A stretch of DNA of 34,020 nt, from contig JAAZLO010000038.1 of the NCBI GenBank assembly GCA_012689375.1, positions 1-34,020 on the forward strand. The letters are read 5' to 3'. Positions 16,817 through 25,205 of the stretch are shown in pieces. The first letter of the stretch is position 1. Every line of letters begins with the position of its first letter. The notes below the pieces were generated by a model. The model saw only the letters and a list, made by a program, of their open reading frames with translations, made no database searches and had not been told where the DNA came from. The DNA is from Bacillota bacterium. Lineage in GTDB: Bacteria > Bacillota > SHA-98 > UBA4971. The position numbers and the translations under genes are program-made.

Positions 16817-18253
16817 CTAAAAGTTCAGGTTAATCCCGGCCGTAACCCGTCCGTAGCCGCTCCCGTTTTCCATTTGCCAATATTCATATTGGCCTTTTAA
16901 AAACACATTTGTTTTGAGCTCGTGTATTAAGAAGATAGAGGCCAAGAATGTCGGGGTTACTGTAGATTGAGTTAAATAACCGGATGATGCTTCTTTATTT
17001 AAAAAATAAAGACATCCTCCTTCTAAATTAATTTCAGTGGATGAAGAAAGGCGGCGATCATAATTTATCAATATCCCTTGTGTGTTTTGATCAAAGGGAA
17101 TCCATAGCCCGCCTGAACGTGACGCAACAGCAGAATAGTATGGTGCAAACCCTTGGGAAATATAGCCGTATGAGAATTCCAATCTATGCATGGGCGTGCT
17201 GAAGGCCTCCGCCTTTAGTACAAGCCCGGGTACGAACCCCAATGTCCGATATTCCGGATAAAGTGTGGAACTTGATTTAAACATACCAATCTCCGCTACA
17301 ACATTTCTACCTCCTACGTTCCCTTGTAAATCTAAGGAAGCCCCTGTTTCATTTCCTAAACCGTCAGATAAATAATTTAAACCCAAAACCCATGTTTCCG
17401 CTAAAGGCCTCATCAATCTGAACGCCATAAGGTTGTCTACAGATGTTACAAAGGAGCTGTTATAATAATAGCCTGAACTAAGCCTTGACCATATCACAGT
17501 TAAATTCCATTTTTCAATTCCTATATCAAAAACAACACCTTCCATAGCCTCCGGATCAGTCCTGCCCAAGAGTCCCACGGGGCCTAAGGAAAACCTTTGT
17601 TTGCCTGCGCGTACCTGAAACTTACCTGCGGCATACCTAATCCAGGCTTCATCAATAAGAAGAGGTCTTATCATTGAAGGCATCCAAGGACTCGCATCAC
17701 TTGGTCTGCTTACGCCCCAAACACCGCTCATTGACAGCCTTGTGTAGCCTTGAACCGATTCCCCAAGCCTACCGTCAATTACCAGGTTAAGATCATGGCG
17801 AACACCGGGGTACGTTATGCCACTGGGTTTTGGTGGCAGATACATATCCCATTCGTTTTCTCCGGATTCATTATTATCTGATTCATCGCCACCGGGTTCT
17901 ATAGTATACGGATCATCCGCAACAGGCATATCCCCAAAAAATACCTCCCCGGAAATACCCATATTCCCGCCAATAAACAATAAAGGGCTTTGTCCGCTTT
18001 GTACTGCCGGTTTTATATCTGATCCAACCTGACAATTCACTCTCTCTCCCCCGGACCAAGAAATAAAACCCCCAGCCTCCTTTGCCTCATAGACATAAAG
18101 GGGGGGAGATTCGCTGAGATTGTCTTCAGATAGGCATGCACATGTGCTTATGGGTTCCGCTGATACCTTATCAAGATTTGTTAACATAAACGTAAGGAAA
18201 GTAACAATAAGCATAATTATAGCTTTTTTACAGTTGTATCTTGTCAAATTCAT
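16817..18253 (-). CDS. Putative outer-membrane beta-barrel protein (porin-like)
   Basis: About 478 residues from MNLTRYNCKKAIIML; the GTG at 18277 is an alternative. A signal peptide ends near VSAEP. After a variable, acidic, low-complexity linker (GGDESDNNESGENEW), the remaining ~340 residues show alternating hydrophobic/polar strands with many aromatic residues and short Gly/Asn/Ser turns. The last strand ends VTAGINLNF with a C-terminal Phe, the beta-signal used by outer-membrane barrels. RAGKQRFSLGPVGLLG resembles the strand and loop motifs of carbohydrate-selective or alginate porin-like proteins. I cannot assign a named family. If correct, the organism has an outer membrane. Confidence 0.65.
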   Translation of the reverse strand: MNLTRYNCKKAIIMLIVTFLTFMLTNLDKVSAEPISTCACLSEDNLSESPPLYVYEAKEAGGFISWSGGERVNCQVGSDIKPAVQSGQSPLLFIGGNMGISGEVFFGDMPVADDPYTIEPGGDESDNNESGENEWDMYLPPKPSGITYPGVRHDLNLVIDGRLGESVQGYTRLSMSGVWGVSRPSDASPWMPSMIRPLLIDEAWIRYAAGKFQVRAGKQRFSLGPVGLLGRTDPEAMEGVVFDIGIEKWNLTVIWSRLSSGYYYNSSFVTSVDNLMAFRLMRPLAETWVLGLNYLSDGLGNETGASLDLQGNVGGRNVVAEIGMFKSSSTLYPEYRTLGFVPGLVLKAEAFSTPMHRLEFSYGYISQGFAPYYSAVASRSGGLWIPFDQNTQGILINYDRRLSSSTEINLEGGCLYFLNKEASSGYLTQSTVTPTFLASIFLIHELKTNVFLKGQYEYWQMENGSGYGRVTAGINLNF

Positions 18254-18360
18254 GATGGGATAATCATCCTTTTCCACTTATAAAGCAATCAGCCTTCCAC
18301 ATCCCTTTCAAGCTTTCGGATAATCCGTCCACTTTTCTGTGAAAGGCTACGCCTAAGCCC

Positions 18361-18376
18361 AGATATTGTAATATCT
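18361..18376. promoter_or_regulatory. Short palindrome between the divergent porin-like and DUF1540 genes
   Basis: AGATATT-GT-AATATCT is a perfect 7-bp inverted repeat with a 2-bp spacer in the 278-bp intergenic region between two divergent genes. It could be an operator. Nothing else in 18254-18531 is clear apart from the ribosome binding site of the DUF1540 gene. Confidence 0.3.
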
Positions 18377-18531
18377 AATTCTTGTTATACCCTTGAATAT
18401 CCTGCTTAGCCTCGTCTTTATCATTAAGGTAATATATGGGGAAAGCTCCCGGCAGAAAGATTTAAATCATCTGTGGACATACTATATTACCGGCGGTCCA
18501 TACCAACGATTCAGAAAGGAGGACTGATAAG

Positions 18532-18777
18532 ATGGATGACAGAATCAGATGCAGTGTCAGTAGTTGCCATTATTGGCAACATGGGAACATTTGCGGTGCA
18601 TCACAGATTATGGTAACAGCGGATTCCATAGGAGCATCAAAACCTGATAGCTTTGATGCTCCGCAGGCATCTGTCGCACCGTCTACACCAGCATCCAAAT
18701 GTGAAGAAACATGCTGCAAGACTTTTACTATGAAGGATTCCGGCAAAACACATATGGATAACGTCCATAAAATGTAA
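18532..18777 (+). CDS. DUF1540 domain small cysteine-rich protein
   Basis: 81 residues beginning with the DUF1540 pattern: CSVSSCHYWQHGNICGASQIMV, then later KCEETCCKTF. The Cys spacing suggests metal binding. The middle (about 30 residues) is a Ser/Ala/Pro-rich linker. AAAGGAGG lies nine bases before the ATG, a very strong ribosome binding site, and a clear terminator follows, so it is a short monocistronic, probably well expressed gene. DUF1540 proteins are widespread in spore-forming Firmicutes and have no settled function. Confidence 0.85.
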   Translation: MDDRIRCSVSSCHYWQHGNICGASQIMVTADSIGASKPDSFDAPQASVAPSTPASKCEETCCKTFTMKDSGKTHMDNVHKM

Positions 18778-18900
18778 GATATGAAGAAGGAAATTACAGG
18801 TACACAATATTCAGTTATAATCCAATTGGATCCCTGTGTTACCCAGCCCCTAATTTCCCTAAAACGATGAACCGATATAGAAACCAGGCAGATCCGGGCA

Positions 18901-18951
18901 GGAAATATCCGGTCGGTATTCAAAGACCGGGTATTTCCGTATTGTTCTTTC
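18901..18951 (+). terminator. Rho-independent terminator after the DUF1540 gene
   Basis: A 14-bp stem, left arm 18901-18914 (GGAAATATCCGGTC) and right arm 18925-18938 (GACCGGGTATTTCC), has one G-U pair and a 10-base loop. It is followed by the T-rich TATTGTTCTTTCT. Confidence 0.75.
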
Positions 18952-18965
18952 TAGGGGAATTTTAA

Positions 18966-18994
18966 TTGACAAAACCCACCAAGAATACTAGCAT
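18966..18994 (+). promoter_or_regulatory. Predicted sigma-A promoter for the ABC exporter pair
   Basis: A perfect TTGACA (18966-18971), a 17-bp spacer and TAGCAT (18989-18994, 4/6 matches) lie 64 bp upstream of the GTG start and just after the terminator. Confidence 0.6.
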
Positions 18995-19058
18995 TTAATT
19001 ATGTATTTGCTTTATTAGACCAGATGGTATTGCCGATTAAAAACAAGGTGATGTTTTA

Positions 19059-20027
19059 GTGAGTATTATAAAAGTGGAAAATCTGACAAAACGCTACGGA
19101 GATTTTGAGGCAGTTAAAGGCATCAATTTTTCAGTACACAAGGGGGAAATCTTTGGATTTCTCGGACCGAACGGCGCCGGAAAAACCACCACAATTAATA
19201 TGTTAATCGGGCTTGCCGGAATAACATCAGGCTCGGCAAAACTCCTGGGATATGATCTTACGTTCCAAGCTAAAAAAGCTCAAAAATATATAGGGATAGT
19301 CCCGGATGAAAGTAACCTTTATGAGGAATTAGATGGATTTCAAAATTTAAGTTTTTGTGCAGCGCTTTATGGTATGAAAAAATCTGAACGTATGGAAAAA
19401 GCCCATGAATTACTCCACCGATTCAACCTTGCAGATGCCGGGAACAAACCTTTCAGGGCTTATTCCAGGGGGATGAAACGGAGACTCACCATTGCAGCGG
19501 GAATAATTCATGACCCAAAAATCCTTTTCCTTGATGAGCCCACAACTGGGATTGATGTAGCAAGTGCAAGACAGATACGGGAGCTTATTCTTGATCTAAA
19601 CGCCTCAGGCACAACTGTTTTTTTAACCACCCATTATATAGAGGAAGCTGAAAGACTCTGCCATAGGATTGCCTTTATCGTTGACGGAAAGATTGTAAGA
19701 ATCGGAACTGTAAATGAACTCATGAGCGAGGCGCAGGAAGGAACAATAGTCCAATTTACACTTGATGATGCTTCGGATCCCGGGTTAAGGGAGGCACTTC
19801 GTCATAGGTTCCCTGAATTTGAAGAAGAATTTATATCCGGTAACATAGTCAGAATTCATTCCCCGTCCCCTACCGGACTTATGGAATTCATGAAATTCTT
19901 TGATGAGAGAAAGCTCAATATTTATGAAGCGAAAATCATAAGGCCGTCTTTGGAAGATGTATTTGTAAAAATTACAGGAATTGAAATTAATAAAATGGCC
20001 AAAGATAAGGAGCAGTACAAAAAATGA
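19059..20027 (+). CDS. ABC exporter ATP-binding protein (DrrA/NatA-like)
   Basis: 322 residues from GTG with AAGGTGAT upstream. Motifs: Walker A GPNGAGKTT, signature YSRGMKRRL, Walker B ILFLDEPTTGID and switch His in TTHYIEEAE. The C-terminal ~90 residues (from about GTIVQFTLDD to RPSLEDVFVKITG) form the regulatory extension seen in DrrA/NatA-type ATPases. The last four bases overlap the permease start (ATGA), so the two are translationally coupled. They form a two-gene exporter for a drug, lipid, ion or similar substrate that the sequence does not reveal. This gene is distinct from the SkfE-like ATPase at 3483-4313. Confidence 0.92.
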   Translation: MSIIKVENLTKRYGDFEAVKGINFSVHKGEIFGFLGPNGAGKTTTINMLIGLAGITSGSAKLLGYDLTFQAKKAQKYIGIVPDESNLYEELDGFQNLSFCAALYGMKKSERMEKAHELLHRFNLADAGNKPFRAYSRGMKRRLTIAAGIIHDPKILFLDEPTTGIDVASARQIRELILDLNASGTTVFLTTHYIEEAERLCHRIAFIVDGKIVRIGTVNELMSEAQEGTIVQFTLDDASDPGLREALRHRFPEFEEEFISGNIVRIHSPSPTGLMEFMKFFDERKLNIYEAKIIRPSLEDVFVKITGIEINKMAKDKEQYKK

Positions 20028-20758
20028 GGTCTTGTACAGCCTTTAAGAATATCCTAATAAAGGATATAAAAACTTATTATATTAAACCCCCTAACATAAG
20101 CTGGGGAATTATTTTCCCCATTGCGTGGACTGCCATGTTTTTTGTAAAATCCCAAACCCCCATAGATATCCGGGCTATTTTACCGGGCGTGATGTCCATG
20201 TCAATTTTATTCGGGACTACGTCAATGCTGGCTGTAACCATTACATTCGAAAGGCGCCATAGATCCTTCGAAAGACTTCTAGTGGCACCTATAGAGCTTA
20301 GTTCATTAATGCTAGCGAAGACTCTGGGAGCCATACTATTTGGTATAGCCAATGCATCAGTCCCTGTTATCTTCGCATCGTTCCTTATAAGTCTTTCAGA
20401 TATTAATTGGGTTTTGGCATTTATCAGTGTTGTGCTGATGGCAACCACTTCAGCTTTTCTTGGCTTATTTATTGCCGTCGCAGTCAGTGAAGTATTTGAA
20501 GCCCAAACGTTTTCGAATTTCTTTAGATTTCCTATGATATTCCTGTGTGGATTATTCATCCCTGTAAGCGATTTGCCAAGAATAATAAGGCCTTTATCCT
20601 ACATAATTCCTCTTACATACGGTGCAGATCTCCTTAAGCTTTCCATAAATAATGACGGTCATATATTTCCGATCCTGAGTCTGGTAATCCTTGTTACCTT
20701 TGGTGTTGTGCTGTTTAGTCTAAGCCTGAAAAACGTGAAGCGTAAGTGGATATATTGA
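20024..20758 (+). CDS. ABC-2 type exporter permease (DrrB/NodJ-like)
   Basis: 244 residues with about six membrane helices. The loop ITFERRHRSFERLLVAPIEL matches the E-R-x(4)-E-R-L-x-x-x-P contact region of ABC-2 permeases, and the C-terminal part has FFRFPMIFLCGLFIPVSDLPR and PLTYGADLLK, typical of the DrrB/NodJ family. It starts inside the last codons of the ATPase gene and ends 10 bp before the convergent tRNA gene. Together with the ATPase it makes a complete exporter. Confidence 0.9.
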   Translation: MRSCTAFKNILIKDIKTYYIKPPNISWGIIFPIAWTAMFFVKSQTPIDIRAILPGVMSMSILFGTTSMLAVTITFERRHRSFERLLVAPIELSSLMLAKTLGAILFGIANASVPVIFASFLISLSDINWVLAFISVVLMATTSAFLGLFIAVAVSEVFEAQTFSNFFRFPMIFLCGLFIPVSDLPRIIRPLSYIIPLTYGADLLKLSINNDGHIFPILSLVILVTFGVVLFSLSLKNVKRKWIY

Positions 20759-20768
20759 CGTTAATAAA

Positions 20769-20854
20769 TGGTGCCCGGGACGAGACTTGAACTCGTAAGG
20801 GGGTTACCCACACGCCCCTCAAACGTGCGCGTCTGCCAGTTCCGCCACCCGGGC
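20769..20854 (-). tRNA. tRNA-Leu, anticodon GAG
   Basis: The 86-base minus-strand sequence has acceptor arms GCCCGGG and CCCGGGC with an encoded CCA end. The D-arm reads GGCGGAACTGGCAGACGC, the anticodon stem CACGT/GCGTG holds the loop TTGAGGG (anticodon GAG, Leu CUC/CUU), a long variable arm is typical of class II tRNAs, and the T-arm contains GTTCAAGTC. It lies between the ABC permease and the nicotinate phosphoribosyltransferase gene. No other tRNA is adjacent. Confidence 0.95.
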
Positions 20855-20950
20855 ACTGATAATCAATTATTGAAATGTTTTACTGTCGTACCTGATTAAA
20901 ATTATAAATGCTGGATGTATTATTGTCAAATATTCCGGGCCTACTGTTTA

Positions 20951-22024
20951 CTATAGTTTCTTTACTAATTTCAATTTTTCATTTTGGCTAATCCCCGGAA
21001 TCCTACCCCTTTTTGCGACAGGCTTCCCTGCTACCTCTTTAAGATCAAGGGTCATATCACAGGGTAACGCTTGGGATATAAAACTTCCGACTCCGAAGGA
21101 ATATGCACCTGCACGGGATAAAGCCTGGATTTTCTCAGGATACAATCCTCCGGATACGAAGATTTTTACATGGCTGTACCCTGCCTGATCAAGCCTTGCT
21201 CTCACCTCAGCCACTAAACCCGGGGTTACACCGCCTCTTTCTCCCGGAGTATCCAACCTAATTCCCTCAAGCCTTTTCCCAAGTGCCTCCGCCACTCTTA
21301 GAGATTCTTCGGCTTCGTCTTTAAACGTATCCACCAATATTATTCTGGCGGCGTCTTCCGGCATAAATTCATCGTAAGCCTTTGCAACTTTTACACTGTC
21401 ACCGACTATGAGAAATACAGCATGAGGGAGGGTCCCTGAGGGTTCTGTAAGCAACAGCTTTGCAGCAAGAATACAACTTGCTCCGTCAGCTCCTCCGATA
21501 ACGGCGGCTCGCTCCATAACAGGAGCTACCGCAGGATGAACATGCCTTGCACCAAAGCAAATGACTGCCTTATCCCCTGCCGCTTCCTTGACAACCCTCG
21601 CTGCAGTTGCCCATCCACTGGAACTTGCAAGGAATCCGAGGATTGTTGTTTCGAACATTCCAAATTCATCGTACAGCCCTTCAATACGCATTACCACTTC
21701 TTTCTGGGTAAATCTTTCCCCTTCAGGAACTGCCCATATCCTGACATGCTTATCCTTAAGAAGGTGCAAAACTTCTTCCACACCTGCCAAAACTCCGGAT
21801 TTTTGTGAGAATATTTCAGCAACCACAGGCGTCTTGCTGAGTTCCAGTCTATCCAGGATCTCCCGCGTCCTGACGAAGTATATATCTGTGGTAAGACCTT
21901 GGCGAATCTCATCATGCTCAGCTGAATGAAATCTCGTCTTGGCATCTGCGGTAACCGCCTTGACATCAGCCAGGGTCCGGATCTCACGAAAAAACCGGTG
22001 AGAACCGCGCTTATCCCCTGCCAT
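20951..22024 (-). CDS. pncB: Nicotinate phosphoribosyltransferase
   Basis: About 357 residues from ATG 22024, preceded at eight bases by AAGGGAG; the TTG further upstream overlaps that site. It makes nicotinate mononucleotide from nicotinate and PRPP in NAD salvage. Visible features are the N-terminal GLTTDIYFVRT, the substrate region CFGARHVHPAVAP with the conserved Arg/His, GADGASC, IRLDTPGERGG (the PRPP/phosphate region) and the phosphate-binding FVSGGLYPEKIQAL with FGVGSFI. Length and motifs fit the shorter archaeal/clostridial-type branch. It is monocistronic or followed only by the tRNA gene. Confidence 0.88.
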   Translation of the reverse strand: MAGDKRGSHRFFREIRTLADVKAVTADAKTRFHSAEHDEIRQGLTTDIYFVRTREILDRLELSKTPVVAEIFSQKSGVLAGVEEVLHLLKDKHVRIWAVPEGERFTQKEVVMRIEGLYDEFGMFETTILGFLASSSGWATAARVVKEAAGDKAVICFGARHVHPAVAPVMERAAVIGGADGASCILAAKLLLTEPSGTLPHAVFLIVGDSVKVAKAYDEFMPEDAARIILVDTFKDEAEESLRVAEALGKRLEGIRLDTPGERGGVTPGLVAEVRARLDQAGYSHVKIFVSGGLYPEKIQALSRAGAYSFGVGSFISQALPCDMTLDLKEVAGKPVAKRGRIPGISQNEKLKLVKKL

Positions 22025-22190
22025 GGAAAACGCTCCCTTCAAATCAAGAACTTATCTTATATTCAGCAATATATAAGAGCAGCCCATGCTTTCATAGGGC
22101 TCACTTAAGATCAAAGTTGATTATAACACAATAGGACAAAATCTTGCACTGTTTGTCAGCCCCGCCTATTGTAAAAAACGTGTACTGCTA

Positions 22191-22934
22191 TTAGGTTTGT
22201 TGTTCAGGGAATTGTTCACAGCACTTAATACGTTTCCTATACAGGGGATTTACATCAGGATTTCTGTCTCCGAATTTCTCCATAATCTCATCTAATATTA
22301 CCCTTTTATCCAAACCTTCTTTCTCTCTCTTTTTAATATGCCTATATACACCGAAAACCGTTGAAGGCCCTATTTCAGACGAAAAATGGCCTATTCCCTG
22401 ATTCCAAGCAAAAAGTGAAAACAGTTCGTCAAGTTCTTCCACTGTAACTCCTAAAGAATAGGCTTTTATAAGCTCCCTTGTGGCTTGCCTGAACCTGGAT
22501 GCACCAATTGCATTACTCATGGATAAAAGTAATTTAGTTTTTAAGTCTATGGCGGATTTTTCATTTCCCCATATCTGCTCCCAAAAATCGACGACTGTAC
22601 CTGCAAGTATATCATCAATTACCTTATAATTTACAATTGCAGTTGGCTTAAAGGGCATGTCCGCCCCGGTTTCATAAGTAATTGCCTTTATCTCAGTCCT
22701 GTAAAAATAGACTCTGTATTCACGATCTGATACCTTTTCAGTCACATGCTCAAATCCTAAGTCTTGCAAGGCTGAATAAAGGGGCTTGGGCTCAAAGCTC
22801 TGAATGACACACATTCCGTTATGTAAGTTTACTTGTTGTGCTTTGCGTAGGATCATAGGCAAAAAATTACCAGTCAACTCCCTGACATCAACTACGGCAA
22901 AAGTCGGTTTCTTATCCTCCCAATCAGCTTTCAT
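22191..22934 (-). CDS. DUF2249 protein with C-terminal carboxymuconolactone-decarboxylase-like region
   Basis: 247 residues. Residues ~14-78 match DUF2249: VVDVREL, then ILRKAQQVNLHNGMCVIQSFEPKPLY, then ALQDLGFEH with an RVYFYRT strand. Residues ~115-210 are all helical (DLKTKLLLSMSNAIGASRFRQA, then GVTVEELDELFSLFAWNQGIG), in the pattern of AhpD/CMD-like helical domains but without a clear Cys-x-x-Cys redox site. DUF2249 domains often occur near nitrogen-oxide and redox proteins, but none is seen here. GGAGAG precedes the ATG. Neighbours are the transglycosylase upstream and pncB downstream. The domain call is fair; function is unknown. Confidence 0.7.
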   Translation of the reverse strand: MKADWEDKKPTFAVVDVRELTGNFLPMILRKAQQVNLHNGMCVIQSFEPKPLYSALQDLGFEHVTEKVSDREYRVYFYRTEIKAITYETGADMPFKPTAIVNYKVIDDILAGTVVDFWEQIWGNEKSAIDLKTKLLLSMSNAIGASRFRQATRELIKAYSLGVTVEELDELFSLFAWNQGIGHFSSEIGPSTVFGVYRHIKKREKEGLDKRVILDEIMEKFGDRNPDVNPLYRKRIKCCEQFPEQQT

Positions 22935-22993
22935 AACATTTCTCTCCTTAAATTGCTATGTTTCATTAGTCTGATGTTTCTAGAACTTAAAAA

Positions 22994-23578
22994 TTATTCC
23001 TCCCAGCATTCCCTATACACGTATCGGTACTTATCGTATATATATAAAACCTTCTTCACATATTCCCGGGTTTCAGGAAACGGGATATTATCAATATCTT
23101 CCTTCTCTCCGGTCCATTGTTTTTCGTCAATCCATTTTTTTACGTTCCCCCGTCCTGCGTTATACGAGGCAAGGGCTATAATTAAATCCCCGTTGTATTC
23201 CTGCCTGAGTAATGATAAATACCACGTACCAACCCTTAGATTCATCATAGGCTCATACAGCATCTCAGGCTCAAACCCGCCAATACCCAATTCATCGGCG
23301 ATCCATCTGCCTGTTTCAGGCATCACCTGCATAAGCCCCTTAGCCCCCCTGACAGATAATGCCTTAGGCCTAAACCTGCTTTCCACATAAATAACAGAGG
23401 CAATAAGAAAAGGATCCATATCATTTTCCAAGGAATATTGGGTAATTACATCCTTATAATGGATAGGATAGACTTTCTTTAAATACCATCTTGATTGCAG
23501 TACAAGATATACCGAAAGTAATATCCCCAAAAACACAAGTACATACCTTATTCCACGCTTAAGGTTTACGACAAACAT
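22994..23578 (-). CDS. SLT-family lytic transglycosylase, membrane-anchored
   Basis: About 194 residues from ATG 23578 (GGGGG eight bases upstream; GTG 23584 possible). One N-terminal helix (YVLVFLGILLSVYLVLQ) anchors it to the membrane. The rest is the goose-lysozyme-like SLT domain: ASVIYVESRFRPKALS with the catalytic Glu, GAKGLMQVMPETG, NLRVGTWYLS and ALASYNAGRGNVKKW. It cleaves the MurNAc-GlcNAc bond with 1,6-anhydro product. It follows coaE in the polA-ytaF-coaE-slt order seen in spore-forming clostridia. Confidence 0.92.
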   Translation of the reverse strand: MFVVNLKRGIRYVLVFLGILLSVYLVLQSRWYLKKVYPIHYKDVITQYSLENDMDPFLIASVIYVESRFRPKALSVRGAKGLMQVMPETGRWIADELGIGGFEPEMLYEPMMNLRVGTWYLSLLRQEYNGDLIIALASYNAGRGNVKKWIDEKQWTGEKEDIDNIPFPETREYVKKVLYIYDKYRYVYRECWEE

Positions 23579-23685
23579 TACCACCGCCCCCTTATTTTTG
23601 GGCTGCGTCTCCTATTCAATACCCTTATACATCAAAAGCTAATCCTATTCGCACTAAGTCAAAATCCCTGGGGATTCATGGATCA

Positions 23686-24282
23686 TTATATATTTATACC
23701 TAGAAGGCGGAGGCCATTAATAAGTTTCCCTCGTAAAGCCTGGGGGCTACCTGAATTATCCAAAACAAAATCAGCGCGGCGTACAGCGACTTCATCAAGA
23801 TCCCCTTGACCTATTACACGCTGTACAGCCTCCTCATACGGAAGCCCGTCTCTTTTCATTATTCTTGCGATACGTATTTCCTTAGCGGCAGTAACTGCTA
23901 TAACTTTATCCGTTAACCTATCCAAGCCTGCCTGATAAAGAACGGCAGCATCTATAACAACCAAATCATTATCAGCAGTAACATTATCAAGCTGCACCTT
24001 GGCAGCCTCCATAAGCTTGGGAAACATAATTTTATTTAAACGGTGGAGAGCCTCGGGCTCAGAAAAAACTAGCTTCCCCAAAGCCTTGCGATCCAATGCC
24101 CCTTGATCTGATATATAGTTCTTACCGAATTCCCTTTGTATTTCAGAAAGAGCAGGCATCCCCGGCCCGACTAATTCATAACTGATAATGTCCATATCGA
24201 TAACATAGGCCCCCAACGAGGCAAGTTCAGACGTAATAAGACTTTTGCCGCTTCCAATCGGACCGGTTATACCAATGACCAT
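23686..24282 (-). CDS. coaE: Dephospho-CoA kinase
   Basis: About 198 residues from ATG 24282, with GAGGCGG just upstream; GTG 24294 overlaps that site. It phosphorylates the 3'-hydroxyl of dephospho-CoA, the last step of CoA synthesis. Motifs: P-loop GPIGSGKS, LGAYVIDMDIISYELV (the conserved Asp region), DRKALGKLVFS, the LLYQAGLDRLTD-like stretch and the RIMKRDGLPYEEAVQRV lid. It lies in the conserved order with ytaF upstream and the transglycosylase downstream. Confidence 0.95.
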   Translation of the reverse strand: MVIGITGPIGSGKSLITSELASLGAYVIDMDIISYELVGPGMPALSEIQREFGKNYISDQGALDRKALGKLVFSEPEALHRLNKIMFPKLMEAAKVQLDNVTADNDLVVIDAAVLYQAGLDRLTDKVIAVTAAKEIRIARIMKRDGLPYEEAVQRVIGQGDLDEVAVRRADFVLDNSGSPQALRGKLINGLRLLGINI

Positions 24283-24393
24283 TTTCCGCCTCACTGTCCG
24301 TTTATAAGCATTGCTTAGATAAGCAGCAATATATTCTGCAAACCTATAGGTCTACAATTTCTCGATTATTCCTGTAAATCCTTCCTTTAACTG

Positions 24394-25083
24394 CTATTTC
24401 AATCTTAGCATTCCAAGGAATATCAGCATCACCCCAGGCACTTTTTCTACCACCCGGACAGATACCGTCCTGCGCATGTTTCTCCCGAGAATCAAACCAA
24501 AGCTTACAAAAATACATTGTGTTATCCCCGCTATAATAGGAGTCGCTATTCTAGATATACCTGACATGCCCGCCCCGAACCCTACACCGAAGGCATCAAC
24601 AGCCAGGGCTACTCCAAGGAGGAATCCCTCATCGGGGGTAAGAACCCCGGAAGAATCAAGATCAGCAGTTGCCGGTTCAACCAAAAATTTGGGGATCATT
24701 GTTATCAACCTGAAGAACCCTGATACACCTATTCTCGATGTAAATATATTTACTGGGTTATCATCAGCTATATTTTTGAATATATCCCCGCTACAATTCT
24801 TGGGTTTTATAGGATCTTTGATACCAGGTTTCGATAATGGTTTTAACATGAGAACTCCCAGAATAATTAAAATACTGCTCCCGGCAATTTTTGCTGCCTG
24901 CAATCCCAACTGATTTGCAATGTAATCCCCGCTGCTTAGGGATAGAAATACAACTACCCCTGATATAACGTTAATTATAATCAAGGTTGCAATAGGGACC
25001 CTTATCCCCCGCATTCCGTGGGCAATACCGGCGAGAAATCCATCAACACTGACAGCAACGGCAAACAATAAAACAGCAAGCAC
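24394..25083 (-). CDS. ytaF: Sporulation membrane protein YtaF (MntP-like fold)
   Basis: 229 residues from a GTG start with GGCGGAGG upstream. Six membrane helices are arranged in two halves, each carrying an Asp in a helix: AVAVSVDGFLAGIAHGMRGI near the N-terminus and VALAVDAFGVGFGAGMSGI in the second half. This duplicated pattern defines the MntP/YtaF superfamily. The central loop (about residues 90-150) is longer and polar. YtaF is found mainly in spore formers and is encoded next to coaE and polA, as here. Transport function has not been established. Confidence 0.88.
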   Translation of the reverse strand: MLAVLLFAVAVSVDGFLAGIAHGMRGIRVPIATLIIINVISGVVVFLSLSSGDYIANQLGLQAAKIAGSSILIILGVLMLKPLSKPGIKDPIKPKNCSGDIFKNIADDNPVNIFTSRIGVSGFFRLITMIPKFLVEPATADLDSSGVLTPDEGFLLGVALAVDAFGVGFGAGMSGISRIATPIIAGITQCIFVSFGLILGRNMRRTVSVRVVEKVPGVMLIFLGMLRLK

Positions 25084-25205
25084 TAATCCTCCGCCCCTTT
25101 ACCGGCACCTTCCTATCCCAATCACGATATGGCAGAAGCGGACAATTAGTGCCTGTACCTGTCAACACCGCATTTTTACAGCTACTTATAAGATCATATA
25201 AGACG

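Noticed and set aside
18570-18923. 117-codon minus-strand frame over the DUF1540 gene
   Set aside because: It covers the DUF1540 gene and its terminator; DUF1540 has the recognisable Cys pattern and a strong ribosome binding site.
20077-20559. 160-codon minus-strand frame over the ABC permease
   Set aside because: Shadow of a clear membrane protein gene on the plus strand.
22953-23390. 145-codon plus-strand frame opposite the transglycosylase
   Set aside because: Shadow; the SLT motifs are on the minus strand.
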